A stretch of 64,000 bases of DNA, from the NCBI RefSeq assembly GCF_001426645.1, contig NZ_LMEX01000002.1:1154629-1218628 (forward strand), read 5' to 3'. The DNA comes from Rhodanobacter sp. Root480. Its GTDB lineage: Bacteria > Pseudomonadota > Gammaproteobacteria > Xanthomonadales > Rhodanobacteraceae. Below, piece after piece: positions 24,070-32,724 of this stretch. Under the pieces are notes generated by a model. It was not told where the DNA came from, did not search any database, and was given only the letters and a program-made list of their open reading frames with translations. Both the position numbers and the translations under genes were made by a program. Positions within the stretch are counted from its first letter, which is position 1. The number at the start of each line of letters is the position of its first letter.

Positions 24070-25857
24070 ATGATCCGTTGTTGGCGTTACCTGCTGCTGG
24101 CGGGCCTGGCGTGCAGCGCTTTGGCGCATGCCGGCACGGCCGATGACCGCTTTCGCGCGATCTACCAGCAGGAATGGTCGTGGCGCATCGGGCAGGCCGG
24201 CATCGTCGCGTCGGGCGAATCGCAACCCAACAACGGCCGGCTCGATACGGTCGACGCGGCCAGCCAGCAGCAGCGGCTGGATTACTGGCAGGACGTGCTC
24301 AAGCAGCTGGACGGCGTCGACGCCACCGCGCTGTCGCGCGCCAACCAGGTGAACTACGCGATCTATCGCGACCAGATCAGCAACTTCGTCGCCAACCAGC
24401 GCTTCAAGAACTGGCAGATGCCGTTCAACAGCGACTCGGCGTTCTGGTCGGACATCGGCTACGACCTGGGCAGCGACCGGCTGCGCACGGTGGAGGATTA
24501 CCGCATCTACCTCGACCGGCTGGGCCAGATCCCGGCGTATTTCGACCAGCAGATCGCGAACATGCGCGCCGGCCTGAAGCGCGGCTTTTCCGTGCCGCGC
24601 GCCGTGCTGGACGGGCGCGACGCGTCGATCGCCGCCGTGGCCGAGCTGACCGACCCCACCCAGGCCAGCCTCTACGCGCCATTCCTGCACCTGCCGGCCA
24701 CGTTGCCGGCCGAGCAGGCGCAGGCCATGCAGGGCAAGGCCTTGCAGCGCATCCGCGATGACGTGATCCCCGCCTACGCCAAGCTGCTGGCGTTTTTCCG
24801 CGACGGCTACGTGCCACAGGCGCGCACCACGCTGGCGGCCGAGGCGCTGCCCGACGGCAAGGCGTTCTATCGCCAGCAGATCCACGAATACACCACGCTA
24901 GACCTCGGCCCCGACGCGATCCACCAGATCGGCCTGGACCAGGTGGCGAAGCTGCACGCGCAGATGCTGGAGGTGATGAAGGAAAGCGGCTTCCAGGGCG
25001 ATTTCCCCGCGTTCCTGCATTTCCTGCGCACCGACCCGCGCTTCTATGCCAAGACGCCGGAAGAGTTGCTGATGCGCAGCGCCTGGGTGGCCAAGGAAGT
25101 GGACGGCCAATTGCCGCGGCTGTTCGGCCACCTGCCGCGCGCGCGCTTCACCATCGTGCCGGTGCCGGCCGCCATCGCGCCGTACTACACCTCCGGCCGC
25201 GGCGACGCGAACGAGTACATGGTCAACACCTACGACCTGCCGTCGCGGCCGCTGTACAACACGCCGGCGTTGACCCTGCACGAGTCCTACCCCGGCCACG
25301 CGCTGCAACTGGAACTGGCCGAAGAGAACCCCGATCAGCCCGCGTTCCGCCGCGACAGCTACATCTCCGCCTATGGCGAGGGCTGGGGCCTGTATTCGGA
25401 ATACCTTGGCAACGAGATGGGCATCTACAAGACGCCGTACCAGAGGTTCGGGTACCTCACCTACCAGATGTGGCGGGCCTGCCGGCTGGTGGTCGACACC
25501 GGCATCCATCACCTGGGCTGGACCCGCCAGCAGGCGATCGATTACCTCACCGTCAACACCGCGCTGTCGGCCCGCGAGATCGCCAACGAAGTGGACCGCT
25601 ACATCAGCTGGCCCGGCCAGGCGCTGTCGTACGAGCTGGGCTACCTGAAAATCCGCGAGCTGCGCGCCAGGGCGGAGAAGGCGCTCGGCGCGAAATTCGA
25701 TGTCCGCCACTTCCACGACACGGTGCTTTCCACCGGTTCAGTGCCGCTGCCGTTGCTGGAGCAGCGCATCGACCGCTTCATCGCCGAAGGTGGGCCGGAG
25801 CCGGATTACGGCTGCGCCTGCGCCAGAAAGGGCGATGCGAAGCGTTCAGGCCAGTAA
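24070..25857 (+). CDS. DUF885 family exported metallopeptidase-like protein
   Basis: This 595-residue protein has a signal peptide (CWRYLLLAGLACSALAHAG) and the DUF885 zinc-peptidase-like motif LHESYPGHALQ, with further conserved stretches YISAYGEGWGLYSEYLGNEMG and YISWPGQALSYELGYLKI. The family is predicted to be periplasmic peptidases related to M3-type enzymes; substrates are unknown. The ATG at 24070, with GGAG 7 bases upstream, is preferred to GTG at 24058, which overlaps that site. Confidence 0.88.
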   Translation: MIRCWRYLLLAGLACSALAHAGTADDRFRAIYQQEWSWRIGQAGIVASGESQPNNGRLDTVDAASQQQRLDYWQDVLKQLDGVDATALSRANQVNYAIYRDQISNFVANQRFKNWQMPFNSDSAFWSDIGYDLGSDRLRTVEDYRIYLDRLGQIPAYFDQQIANMRAGLKRGFSVPRAVLDGRDASIAAVAELTDPTQASLYAPFLHLPATLPAEQAQAMQGKALQRIRDDVIPAYAKLLAFFRDGYVPQARTTLAAEALPDGKAFYRQQIHEYTTLDLGPDAIHQIGLDQVAKLHAQMLEVMKESGFQGDFPAFLHFLRTDPRFYAKTPEELLMRSAWVAKEVDGQLPRLFGHLPRARFTIVPVPAAIAPYYTSGRGDANEYMVNTYDLPSRPLYNTPALTLHESYPGHALQLELAEENPDQPAFRRDSYISAYGEGWGLYSEYLGNEMGIYKTPYQRFGYLTYQMWRACRLVVDTGIHHLGWTRQQAIDYLTVNTALSAREIANEVDRYISWPGQALSYELGYLKIRELRARAEKALGAKFDVRHFHDTVLSTGSVPLPLLEQRIDRFIAEGGPEPDYGCACARKGDAKRSGQ

Positions 25858-25937
25858 CGCCCATCCTGACGACTGCCGTCCCAATAACTGCCGGTATGTA
25901 GTAATATTTGACGCAACTTCACAGGGAGAGTAAGCGC

Positions 25938-26348
25938 ATGACGGCTCATTCGACCCGCATCGCCGAAGCCGCGCCCCGCTACACCTCGCCGGATACGCTT
26001 GCCGATCCGGCGCTGCGCGCGTTCTTCAACCTCACCGAACAGTGGAAGCTGCGCATCGCCGACCAGCGCAAGCTGCTGGGTGATCCGCCGGAGTCCACCT
26101 TCTACAAGTGGAAGCGCCAGCAGGGCGGCAGCCTGGGGCGCGACACGCTGGAGCGGATCAGCTACCTGCTGGGCATCTGGAAGTCGCTGCAGATCCTGTT
26201 TCCCGACCCGGCCCAGGCCGATACCTGGCTGCACCAGCCGAATACGGCGCCGCTGTTCGGTGGCCATTCCGCGATGGAGCGCATGTTGTCGGGCAACGTG
26301 GCCGACCTGTACGTGGTGCGCCAGTACCTGGACGCGCAGCGCGGTTGA
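25938..26348 (+). CDS. MbcA/ParS/Xre-type antitoxin (DUF2384)
   Basis: This 136-residue protein has a central Xre-like helix-turn-helix (LRAFFNLTEQWKLRIADQRKLLG, STFYKWKRQ) and the C-terminal antitoxin-toxin-binding domain with LFGGHSAMERMLSGN and VRQYLDAQRG, as in MbcA, ParS and other antitoxins of RES toxins. It precedes a RES-domain gene by 99 bases. AGGGAGAG precedes the ATG at 25938. It should neutralise the RES protein and repress its own promoter; a TAATAT box lies about 35 bases upstream. Confidence 0.9.
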   Translation: MTAHSTRIAEAAPRYTSPDTLADPALRAFFNLTEQWKLRIADQRKLLGDPPESTFYKWKRQQGGSLGRDTLERISYLLGIWKSLQILFPDPAQADTWLHQPNTAPLFGGHSAMERMLSGNVADLYVVRQYLDAQRG

Positions 26349-26403
26349 GCAAAGTGCAGATGATGGTCGCGCGCGGCGAGACGAACGCGCGGCATGCTTT
26401 TGT

Positions 26404-26428
26404 CCCTCCCCCGCGAAGCAGGGGAGGG
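26404..26428. repeat. GC-rich hairpin between antitoxin and toxin genes
   Basis: CCCTCCCC and GGGGAGGG pair around CGCGAAGCA. The same core appears twice in the tandem repeat between cdiB and cdiA, so it is a dispersed element. Here it could lower toxin expression relative to antitoxin. Confidence 0.65.
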
Positions 26429-26447
26429 AGCACATCCTGGAGCTTTG

Positions 26448-27149
26448 ATGCCGACCGATCTGCCACCCGTCAAACGCATCCGCTGGAGCCGCGCCTGGCG
26501 CATCGTGCCCAGCCGTTTTCCGCCGGTAGGCGTGTACGACCGCATCGCCGACCCGGCTGATATCGATGCGCTGTTCGCGATCGAGGCGCTGACCAATCCG
26601 CGCCTGCGCGAGGAGGCCGACGCGTTGAAGCTGGTGCCCAGGGAGCGGCGCCTCAGCGGCCCGGGCGCCACCCCGGTGATGGCCGCGTTCACCCATCTCA
26701 ATCCCGAAGGCAGCCGGTTTTCCGATGGCACCTGGGGCGTGTTCTATGCCGCCCACAGCGTGGCCACGGCGGTGGAGGAAACCGTCTATCACCGCGAACG
26801 CTTCCTGGCCGCCACCGCCCAGCCCGCCGCCGACATCCAGATGCGCTGTTATCGCACCAGCGTGGACGGCAAGCTGTATGACCTGCGGGGTGGCTGGGCC
26901 GCAGCGCAGGCGCCGGACAGCTACGCGGCCAGCGTGGCGCTGGCCCGCGAGCTGCGGGCCGCGGGTGCCAATGGCGTGGTCTATGACAGCGCGCGCGACA
27001 GCGGCGGCGAATGCCTGGCCGCGTTCTACCCCGATGTGGTGGCGCCCTGCGTGCAGGCGCAGCACCTGGTCTATCGCTGGGATGGCACCCGCATCGCGCA
27101 GGTGCTGGAGGTGAGTGAAGTCAAACGGTCGAGCCTGGACAAACCGTAG
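26448..27149 (+). CDS. RES-domain toxin (predicted NAD+-degrading)
   Basis: This 233-residue protein has the three residues that name the family: arginine in AWRIVPSRFPP, glutamate in AVEETVYHRE and serine in YDSARDSGGECLAAF. MbcT-like RES toxins phosphorolyse or hydrolyse NAD+ and arrest growth. It is paired with the Xre/MbcA-type antitoxin immediately upstream. The ATG at 26448 lies 8 bases after CTGGAG. The protein looks complete, so the system is likely functional. Confidence 0.9.
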   Translation: MPTDLPPVKRIRWSRAWRIVPSRFPPVGVYDRIADPADIDALFAIEALTNPRLREEADALKLVPRERRLSGPGATPVMAAFTHLNPEGSRFSDGTWGVFYAAHSVATAVEETVYHRERFLAATAQPAADIQMRCYRTSVDGKLYDLRGGWAAAQAPDSYAASVALARELRAAGANGVVYDSARDSGGECLAAFYPDVVAPCVQAQHLVYRWDGTRIAQVLEVSEVKRSSLDKP

Positions 27150-27186
27150 GGCCGACTCGCCGCCTTCCGGGCGCAGGCCCGGCTGG

Positions 27187-27399
27187 CTACAGCTTGTCGA
27201 ATTCCCGCTTCAGGTCGTAACCCTTGTCGGTGACGATGCGCTCCAGTGTCTGTACGCGCTGCTCCAGCGTGTTCATGCGCGCCTGGTATTGCGGATCTTC
27301 GCGCGGCTGGGTGTGCTTGAAGCGCAGGTGGTCGCGGAAGATGCGCGCGCCGAGGACGACGATGATGATGCAGAGGATGAAAAATTGACCGTTGTCCAT
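27187..27399 (-). CDS. Second PspB-like small membrane protein
   Basis: This 70-residue protein has one N-terminal transmembrane helix (FFILCIIIVVLGARIF) followed by a charged helical, probably coiled-coil tail (MNTLEQRVQTLERIVTDKGYDLKREFD). This is the PspB layout. The C-terminal Y-D-L-x-R-E-F pattern also occurs at the ends of PspA and the second PspC here. It is the last gene of the psp operon, 9 bases after the previous one. Confidence 0.75.
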   Translation of the reverse strand: MDNGQFFILCIIIVVLGARIFRDHLRFKHTQPREDPQYQARMNTLEQRVQTLERIVTDKGYDLKREFDKL

Positions 27400-27408
27400 C
27401 GTTGATTC

Positions 27409-27801
27409 CTAGGATTCCAGATCGCGAAACTGGCGATCGAGGTCGTATCGACTCGAGGTGACGTAGCCTTCCATGTGCTGCAGTTTCATGTCCAGCTCGC
27501 GGAAGCGGTGGCGCACGTCGCGAAAGGTGTCGCCCGCCGAGCGCCGCACGCTGCGCCAGTACTCCTCGTCGGCGTCCCAGTCGTAGAGTGCCTCCGGCTT
27601 GGTCGGCAGCACGAAGCCCAGCACCAGGTACGCCGCCAGCGTCACCACGTTGAACCACAGCAGCGCGACGATCGCCAGGCCCCGCACGAGGGTGACGTTC
27701 CAGCCGAAGTAATCGGCCAGGCCCGCGCACACGCCCATCAGCTTGCCGTGGCCTGGGTCACGATAGAAGCGCTGCGCGCGCCAGTTGCCGTCGTGTCTCA
27801 T
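27409..27801 (-). CDS. pspC: PspC-domain protein 2
   Basis: This 130-residue protein has the PspC signature RFYRDPGHGKLMGVCAGLADYFGW followed by two hydrophobic segments (VRGLAIVALLWFNVVTLAAYLVLGF). A C-terminal helical tail, KLQHMEGYVTSSRYDLDRQF, resembles the PspA C-terminus in this operon. Its ATG overlaps the stop of the preceding pspC copy (ATGA), indicating translational coupling. It probably senses envelope stress with PspB and PspA. Confidence 0.88.
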   Translation of the reverse strand: MRHDGNWRAQRFYRDPGHGKLMGVCAGLADYFGWNVTLVRGLAIVALLWFNVVTLAAYLVLGFVLPTKPEALYDWDADEEYWRSVRRSAGDTFRDVRHRFRELDMKLQHMEGYVTSSRYDLDRQFRDLES

Positions 27802-28073
27802 GGCTCGGCCCGGTGGCGTGGCTGCCAGCAGCTGCGCTCGTCGCCGCGGCCGCAATAGCGCAGCGGCCGCTGCGGCATGACCATCGCGGCGACCACGTAG
27901 GCCACCACGGTGGACATCGGGAAGCACCAGAGCAGCACCAGCGCCGCGATGCGGGTCAGCCATGCCGGCCAGCCGAAACCCTCCGCGATGCCCGCGCACA
28001 CGCCAAAGATCAGGCCGCGTTCGGAATCGCGATAGAGCCGGCGCCGATGATAGTCGTCCGTTGAACCGTTCAT
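27798..28073 (-). CDS. pspC: PspC-domain protein 1
   Basis: This 91-residue protein has the PspC core RRLYRDSERGLIFGVCAGIAEGFGW and transmembrane segments (IAALVLLWCFPMSTVVAYVVAAMVM) but lacks the longer tail of its neighbour. The ATG overlaps the upstream pspB stop by four bases, fixing the start. Two PspC copies side by side suggest a duplication with later division of roles. Confidence 0.86.
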   Translation of the reverse strand: MNGSTDDYHRRRLYRDSERGLIFGVCAGIAEGFGWPAWLTRIAALVLLWCFPMSTVVAYVVAAMVMPQRPLRYCGRGDERSCWQPRHRAEP

Positions 28074-28291
28074 GCCTTGTCTCTCCAGTTGGGTACTTCG
28101 GTATCCAGGATGGTCTCCAGCGTCTTCACGCGGCCCTCCATCCGGTTGGCGAGCTGCCACAGATCCGACAGCATTTTTTCGTCTTCGCGGGTCAGGCACT
28201 GGGCGCGTCGGCGCTGGGTCGTGTAGTGCAGGATCAGCCACAGCGGCGCGACGAAAATGCAGAACATGGCGAAGATGGCGGTAACGTCCAT
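28070..28291 (-). CDS. pspB: Phage shock protein B
   Basis: This 73-residue protein has an N-terminal membrane helix (AIFAMFCIFVAPLWLILHY) and a cytoplasmic coiled-coil tail (MLSDLWQLANRMEGRVKTLETILD), the standard PspB form. It lies 6 bases after pspA and overlaps pspC. PspB works with PspC to release PspA from PspF during envelope stress. Confidence 0.9.
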   Translation of the reverse strand: MDVTAIFAMFCIFVAPLWLILHYTTQRRRAQCLTREDEKMLSDLWQLANRMEGRVKTLETILDTEVPNWRDKA

Positions 28292-28297
28292 GTCGCG

Positions 28298-28978
28298 TTA
28301 CTCCTTGGCGGCTGCTGTCTCCGAGCCCATCCGTTCCTTCAGCGCGGCCAGTTCGGCCTCGACGTGGTCGTTGGTTTCCAGGTCGGCGAATTCGCGGTCA
28401 AGGTCGCGCTGCTTGCCCAGGTCGTAGGCTTCGACGCGGCCTTCCATGTGCTCCAACTTGCGCTCGTAATGCTCGACGCGGCCCAGCGCGTTGTTGATGC
28501 GTTCGTCATGGGTGCGGCTGCGCGCTTTCAGGCGGTTGGCCGCCGTGTGGTGGCGCAGCTCGAACGATTTCTGCCGATGCTTGGCATCGGCCAGCTTGCC
28601 CTGCAGCGCGGCGATGTCGTCATTGAGCTTGGCCAGGCCCAGCTCGACTTCGTGGCATTGCCCCTGCAGCGCCTCGCGCGCCGTGTCCGTGTGTTTCTTC
28701 TCGACCAGCGCGGCCTTGGCCAGGTCATCGCGACCCTTGTTGATGGCCAGCTCGGCGCGGCGCTGCCACTCGTCGGACTCGCGCCGGGCGTATTCCACGC
28801 GCCGCTCCAGTTCCTTGCGGTCGGCGATGGCGCGCGCCGCGGCGGAGCGCACCTCCACCAGCGTGTCCTCCATCTCCTGGATGATCAGCCGCACCACCTT
28901 TTCCGGTTCTTCGGCCTTGTCCAGCATCGCGTTGATGTTGGAGTTGATGATGTCGCTCATTCTCGAAAAAACGCCCAT
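28298..28978 (-). CDS. pspA: Phage shock protein A
   Basis: This 226-residue protein is predicted to be a long coiled coil, beginning MGVFSRMSDIINSNINAMLDKAEEPEKVVR, the amphipathic PspA/IM30 start, split here only for description. PspA binds and restrains PspF and, under stress, coats damaged inner membrane. It heads an operon of five psp genes reading leftwards and is divergent from pspF, exactly as in enterobacteria. A sigma-54 promoter is seen 45-60 bases upstream. Confidence 0.94.
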   Translation of the reverse strand: MGVFSRMSDIINSNINAMLDKAEEPEKVVRLIIQEMEDTLVEVRSAAARAIADRKELERRVEYARRESDEWQRRAELAINKGRDDLAKAALVEKKHTDTAREALQGQCHEVELGLAKLNDDIAALQGKLADAKHRQKSFELRHHTAANRLKARSRTHDERINNALGRVEHYERKLEHMEGRVEAYDLGKQRDLDREFADLETNDHVEAELAALKERMGSETAAAKE

Positions 28979-29021
28979 GTCTGCTTGCCTCGTGATGGTG
29001 AAGGGGCCACGAAGTGTCTAG

Positions 29022-29038
29022 AGCACGGGTCGTGCCAA
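29022..29038 (-). promoter_or_regulatory. Sigma-54 (-24/-12) promoter of the psp operon
   Basis: On the minus strand the sequence is TTGGCACGACCCGTGCT. TGGCACG matches the -24 box exactly, and after four bases GTGCT matches TTGCT of the -12 box with one change. It points towards pspA, with the predicted transcription start about 34 bases before the pspA ATG. The adjacent gene encodes the sigma-54 activator PspF. Confidence 0.85.
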
Positions 29039-29202
29039 ACCGGCGCGTGCGTTCAAGTCATTGATAGATGGAAACTTGTGGCTTCGAGGCTGAAAGTGGG
29101 CGTCATCTGGGTCGGTTCTATCGACCGATATATGGTTATATTCACTAATACTGAGCGAAAACGAACCATCAGGCCGCGCTGCCTCGCTTCGAGTGATGCC
29201 CC

Positions 29203-30246
29203 ATGCCAGATCCGCGTCCATCGGGTACCGAAACCACCGCCATGCTGGGCGAGTCCACGGCGTTCCTGGACTTGCTGGAACACACCTCGCGGGTGGCGGC
29301 GGTGAACAAGCCGGTGCTGGTGATCGGCGAGCGCGGCACCGGCAAGGAGTTGATCGCGGCGCGGCTGCATTACCTGTCGTCGCGCTGGGAGGCGCCGCTG
29401 GTGAAGCTCAACTGCGCGACTTTGACCGAGGCGTTGCTTGAAACCGAGCTGTTCGGCCATGAGGCGGGCGCATTCACCGGCGCCAGCCGCCGCCACATCG
29501 GCCGCTTCGAGCAGGCCCACGGCGGCACGCTGTTTCTCGACGAGCTGGCCACGGTTTCCCTGCGCGTGCAGGAAAAGATCCTGCGCGCCGTCGAGTACGG
29601 CCAGTTCGAACGCGTCGGCGGCAGCGAGACGCTGAGCGTGGACGTGCGCATCGTGGGCGCCACCAACGGCGACCTGCCCGCCGCCGTGCGCGCCGGAACG
29701 TTTCGCGCCGACCTGCTCGACCGGCTGGCGTTCGACGTGCTGACGGTGCCTCCGCTGCGCGCACGCACGGGCGATGTGATGCAGCTGGCCGAGCATTTCG
29801 CTGTCAACATCAGCCGCGAGCTGGGGCGGGACCTGTTCGCCGGCTTCAGCGAATCCGCCCGCGCCGCGCTGGTGCGCTACCCGTGGCCGGGCAATGTGCG
29901 TGAGCTGAAGAACGTGGTCGAGCGATCCGTGCACCGCACGCCGGCCGACGAGCCGGTCGACACCATCGTTTTCGATCCCTTCGCTTCCGCGTTCCGGCCA
30001 GCGGTCGAAACCGCACCGGACGCGGAGCAGGGGACGCCGCCGGAACAGGCCTCGATCCGGCTTCCCTGCGATATCAAGACGGAATTGGCGCGCCTGGAAA
30101 TCGATCTGGTCCAGCGCGCGCTGGTCGAAGCGCGCCACAACCAGGTCGAGGCCGCGCCGCTGCTGGGACTCGGCTACCACCAGTTGCGCGCGTTGCTGCG
30201 CAAGCACGGTATGGTGAAATCGCGCCGTCGGCGCGAGGGTCCGTAA
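29203..30246 (+). CDS. pspF: Psp operon transcriptional activator (sigma-54 enhancer-binding protein)
   Basis: This 347-residue protein lacks a receiver domain and starts directly with the AAA+ domain, as PspF does. Visible motifs are Walker A GERGTGKE, the sigma-54-contacting GAFTGA loop, Walker B GGTLFLDELA and the arginine-finger region FRADLLDRLAF. A C-terminal Fis-type helix-turn-helix (NQVEAAPLLGLGYHQLRALLRKHG) follows. It is divergent from pspA, whose promoter is sigma-54-dependent. PspA is expected to inhibit it under non-stress conditions. Confidence 0.92.
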   Translation: MPDPRPSGTETTAMLGESTAFLDLLEHTSRVAAVNKPVLVIGERGTGKELIAARLHYLSSRWEAPLVKLNCATLTEALLETELFGHEAGAFTGASRRHIGRFEQAHGGTLFLDELATVSLRVQEKILRAVEYGQFERVGGSETLSVDVRIVGATNGDLPAAVRAGTFRADLLDRLAFDVLTVPPLRARTGDVMQLAEHFAVNISRELGRDLFAGFSESARAALVRYPWPGNVRELKNVVERSVHRTPADEPVDTIVFDPFASAFRPAVETAPDAEQGTPPEQASIRLPCDIKTELARLEIDLVQRALVEARHNQVEAAPLLGLGYHQLRALLRKHGMVKSRRRREGP

Positions 30247-30276
30247 AGCGGCCGTCTTGCGCTGGACGCCGGCGTA

Positions 30277-31164
30277 TCAGCTGTCCGCGTTGGTCGCCCA
30301 GCCCGCGCGATCGCCGCGGGTGAACACGCGGTCACCATCGAGTACGTCGCCGGCGGCGTGCGCGGGCGATTGGCGCAGCTTGGTGTAGATCGGCGTGAAG
30401 TCCGGGCGGGTGGCGTCGAACAGCTGCTCGAAGTTCTCGATCACGAAATAAGTTTGCTGGTAGGTGTCGATGCGGTAGCGCGTGTTCATCACCCGCTCGA
30501 TGTCGAAACCGATGCGGTTTGGCGAGGGCGAGTCCAGGCTGTAGACCGACTCGCCCTTGGAGCTGACGATGCCGGCGCCGTAGATGCGCATGCCGTCGGC
30601 GGTGCGGATCAGGCCGAACTCCACCGTGTACCAGTACAACCGGGTGAGGTTCATCAGCGCCTCGGGGCCGATCTTGAACGCCTTCATGCCGCCGCGGCCG
30701 TAGGCCTGCATGTAGTCGGCGAACACCGGGTTCAGCAGCAGCGGCACGTGGCCGAACAGGTCGTGGAACAGGTCCGGCTCGCTGAGGTAATCGAGCTGGT
30801 CGGGTTTCCTGATCCACCAGCTGACCGGAAAGCGGCGGTTGGCCAGGTGATCAAAAAAAACCTCATCCGGCAGCAGGCCTTCCACCGCCACCACCTGCCA
30901 GCCGGTGGCCGCGCCCAGCACGGTGTTGAGCTCGGCGAACTTCGGGATGCCGCCGTCACCCAGACCGAAGCGCTCCACGCCGTCGAGGAATTCCTGGCAG
31001 GCGCGGCCGCGCAACAAGTCGCGCTGTCGTTGGAACAACGTGTCCCATACCGCATGCTCGCTGGGGCTGTAGCTCGCCCACGGCTGCTCCACCACGCCGG
31101 TGGCGTAGACCGGCACGTAGCCACGGTCGGTCTGCTGGTGTTCGATCTTGCGGGGTGTGTTCAT
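30277..31164 (-). CDS. phhA: Phenylalanine 4-monooxygenase
   Basis: This 295-residue protein converts phenylalanine to tyrosine using tetrahydropterin and non-haem iron. The iron ligands are His134 and His139 in FHDLFGHVPLL and Glu182 in WYTVEFGL. The ATG at 31164 is preferred because AGGA lies six bases before it; an ATG two codons upstream directly abuts that site. The gene is divergent from an Lrp-type regulator, which probably controls it in response to an amino acid. No pterin dehydratase gene (phhB) is nearby. Confidence 0.93.
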   Translation of the reverse strand: MNTPRKIEHQQTDRGYVPVYATGVVEQPWASYSPSEHAVWDTLFQRQRDLLRGRACQEFLDGVERFGLGDGGIPKFAELNTVLGAATGWQVVAVEGLLPDEVFFDHLANRRFPVSWWIRKPDQLDYLSEPDLFHDLFGHVPLLLNPVFADYMQAYGRGGMKAFKIGPEALMNLTRLYWYTVEFGLIRTADGMRIYGAGIVSSKGESVYSLDSPSPNRIGFDIERVMNTRYRIDTYQQTYFVIENFEQLFDATRPDFTPIYTKLRQSPAHAAGDVLDGDRVFTRGDRAGWATNADS

Positions 31165-31300
31165 GGCCATTCCTGCGTTGGCGGAGCCTCCCGACAGCTT
31201 ATCGACGATCCTCAGCACGAAGATTGCTTTCTTGCAGATACGGACCCGTAACACGCCATATAATTGCGCCAGTTGCCGAAAGCTTCGATGAAGGTTGTGT

Positions 31301-31780
31301 ATGAACACGCTTGACCGCACGGACCTGCGCATGCTCGCCGTGCTGCAGGGCGAGGGCCGCATCACCAATGCCGAGCTGGCCGAACGCGTCAGCCTGTCGC
31401 CGTCGGCGTGCCTGCGCCGGCTGCAGCGGCTGGAGGCCGATCACGTCATCAGCGGGTACGCGGCGCAAGTCGACCCCCAGGCCGTGGGGCTGGGTTTGCA
31501 GGCCTTCGTGCGGGTGCAGTTGAGCAAACACGAGAGCACGGTGGTCGAAGGTTTCGTTGAGCGCGTCAACGCCTGGGATGAGGTGGTCGCCTGCCACGCG
31601 CTGACCGGCGCGATGGACTACCTGCTGCATGTGTACGTGGCGGATCTGGCGGACTTCTCGCGCTTCCTGCTCGACCACCTGTTGAATGCGTCGGGCGTGG
31701 CCGACGTGAATTCCAGCTTCGTGCTGCGCACGGTGAAGCGTTCGCCCTCGCTGCCGCTGGCGCATCTGGGCGGGCAGTAG
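31301..31780 (+). CDS. Lrp/AsnC family transcriptional regulator
   Basis: This 159-residue protein has an N-terminal helix-turn-helix (LDRTDLRMLAVLQGEGRITNAELAERVSLSPSACLRRL) and a C-terminal RAM ligand-binding domain (HALTGAMDYLLHVYVADLADFSRFL). These proteins sense amino acids. Being divergent from phhA with a 136-base spacer, it is the obvious candidate regulator of phenylalanine hydroxylation. The ATG at 31301 is used; a GTG-like upstream start would add only two residues. Confidence 0.92.
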   Translation: MNTLDRTDLRMLAVLQGEGRITNAELAERVSLSPSACLRRLQRLEADHVISGYAAQVDPQAVGLGLQAFVRVQLSKHESTVVEGFVERVNAWDEVVACHALTGAMDYLLHVYVADLADFSRFLLDHLLNASGVADVNSSFVLRTVKRSPSLPLAHLGGQ

Positions 31781-31785
31781 CGCCC

Positions 31786-31867
31786 CTGCAGGAGCGGCTT
31801 CAGCCGCGATGCTCTTGTTTGTGGCCGCCTGGAACAAAAGGCGTCGCGGCTGAAACCGCTCCTACAG
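31786..31867. repeat. Paired REP-like elements (BIME-type)
   Basis: CTGCAGGAGCGGCTTCAGCC begins the left element and the right element ends TGAAACCGCTCCTACAG, its near-exact inverse, separated by about 34 bases. Each element also holds an internal GCGGCTNCAGCCGC palindrome. This form is common in Pseudomonas and Xanthomonas intergenic DNA. Confidence 0.8.
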
Positions 31868-31926
31868 AAAGGCAGGTTGACGCGGCGTTCCGCGCGGCGG
31901 CGAACTACCGTTAAACTGCTGCGCTC

Positions 31927-32724
31927 ATGAGCGACGCATCCCCCTCCGAACCACACGATCCGTTACGCCCGCTGCGTTATCTGTGGCGGGTGCCGCTGGT
32001 GCTGGTGCACATCGTGCTCGGCATCCTGCTGTGTGGCCTGCTGCTCAGCTGGACCCAGCAGGCGGTGATGAAGAACGGCCGCGAGCCGTTTCCCCACCGC
32101 ATGATCCGGGCCTGGTCGGTGACGCTGCTGCGCATCTTCGGCATGCGCGCACGCCGCTTCGGCACGGCGCAGCGCGATCCGGTGCTGTTCGTGGCCAACC
32201 ACACCTCGTGGATCGACATCACCATGCTGCACAGCCAGCGTGCCGCGTGTTTCGTGGCCAAGGCGGAGATCGCCAGCTGGCCGCTGATCGGCTGGCTGGC
32301 CGCCAGCGGCGGCACGATTTTCCATCGCCGGGGCAACAACCACTCGTTGTCGACGGTGATGCAGGTGATGGTCGACCGCCTGCGCGCGGGGCGTTCGGTG
32401 GCGGTGTTTCCGGAAGGCGGCACCGGCTACCACGGCGTGCTGAAGGTGTTCCATGCGCGCATCTTCCAGGCCGCGCTCGACGCCGACGTGACCGTGCAGC
32501 CGGTGGCCCTGCGCTTCGCCCGCAACGGCCGGCGGCTGCTCGATGCGGGCTTCCGCGAGCATGAGAGTTTCTTCAACAACATCGTGCGCCTGCTCGGCGA
32601 GGCGCCTATGGATGCGGAGATCCACTTCCTCACGCCGGTGCCCGCCACCCCCGACGCCCGCCGCCGCATGGCCGAGCTGTCACGCGAACGCATCGCCGCC
32701 GCGCTGGAAGACCGCCAGGAATGA
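31927..32724 (+). CDS. plsC: 1-acyl-sn-glycerol-3-phosphate acyltransferase
   Basis: This 265-residue membrane protein has an N-terminal hydrophobic helix (VLVHIVLGILLCGLLLSW) and the acyltransferase motif HX4D in NHTSWID (His92, Asp97), with the second motif FPEGGTG (161-167) for glycerol-phosphate binding. It should make phosphatidic acid from lysophosphatidic acid. It overlaps the following YheT-family hydrolase gene by four bases (ATGA). Related lyso-lipid acyltransferases cannot be excluded. Confidence 0.87.
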   Translation: MSDASPSEPHDPLRPLRYLWRVPLVLVHIVLGILLCGLLLSWTQQAVMKNGREPFPHRMIRAWSVTLLRIFGMRARRFGTAQRDPVLFVANHTSWIDITMLHSQRAACFVAKAEIASWPLIGWLAASGGTIFHRRGNNHSLSTVMQVMVDRLRAGRSVAVFPEGGTGYHGVLKVFHARIFQAALDADVTVQPVALRFARNGRRLLDAGFREHESFFNNIVRLLGEAPMDAEIHFLTPVPATPDARRRMAELSRERIAAALEDRQE

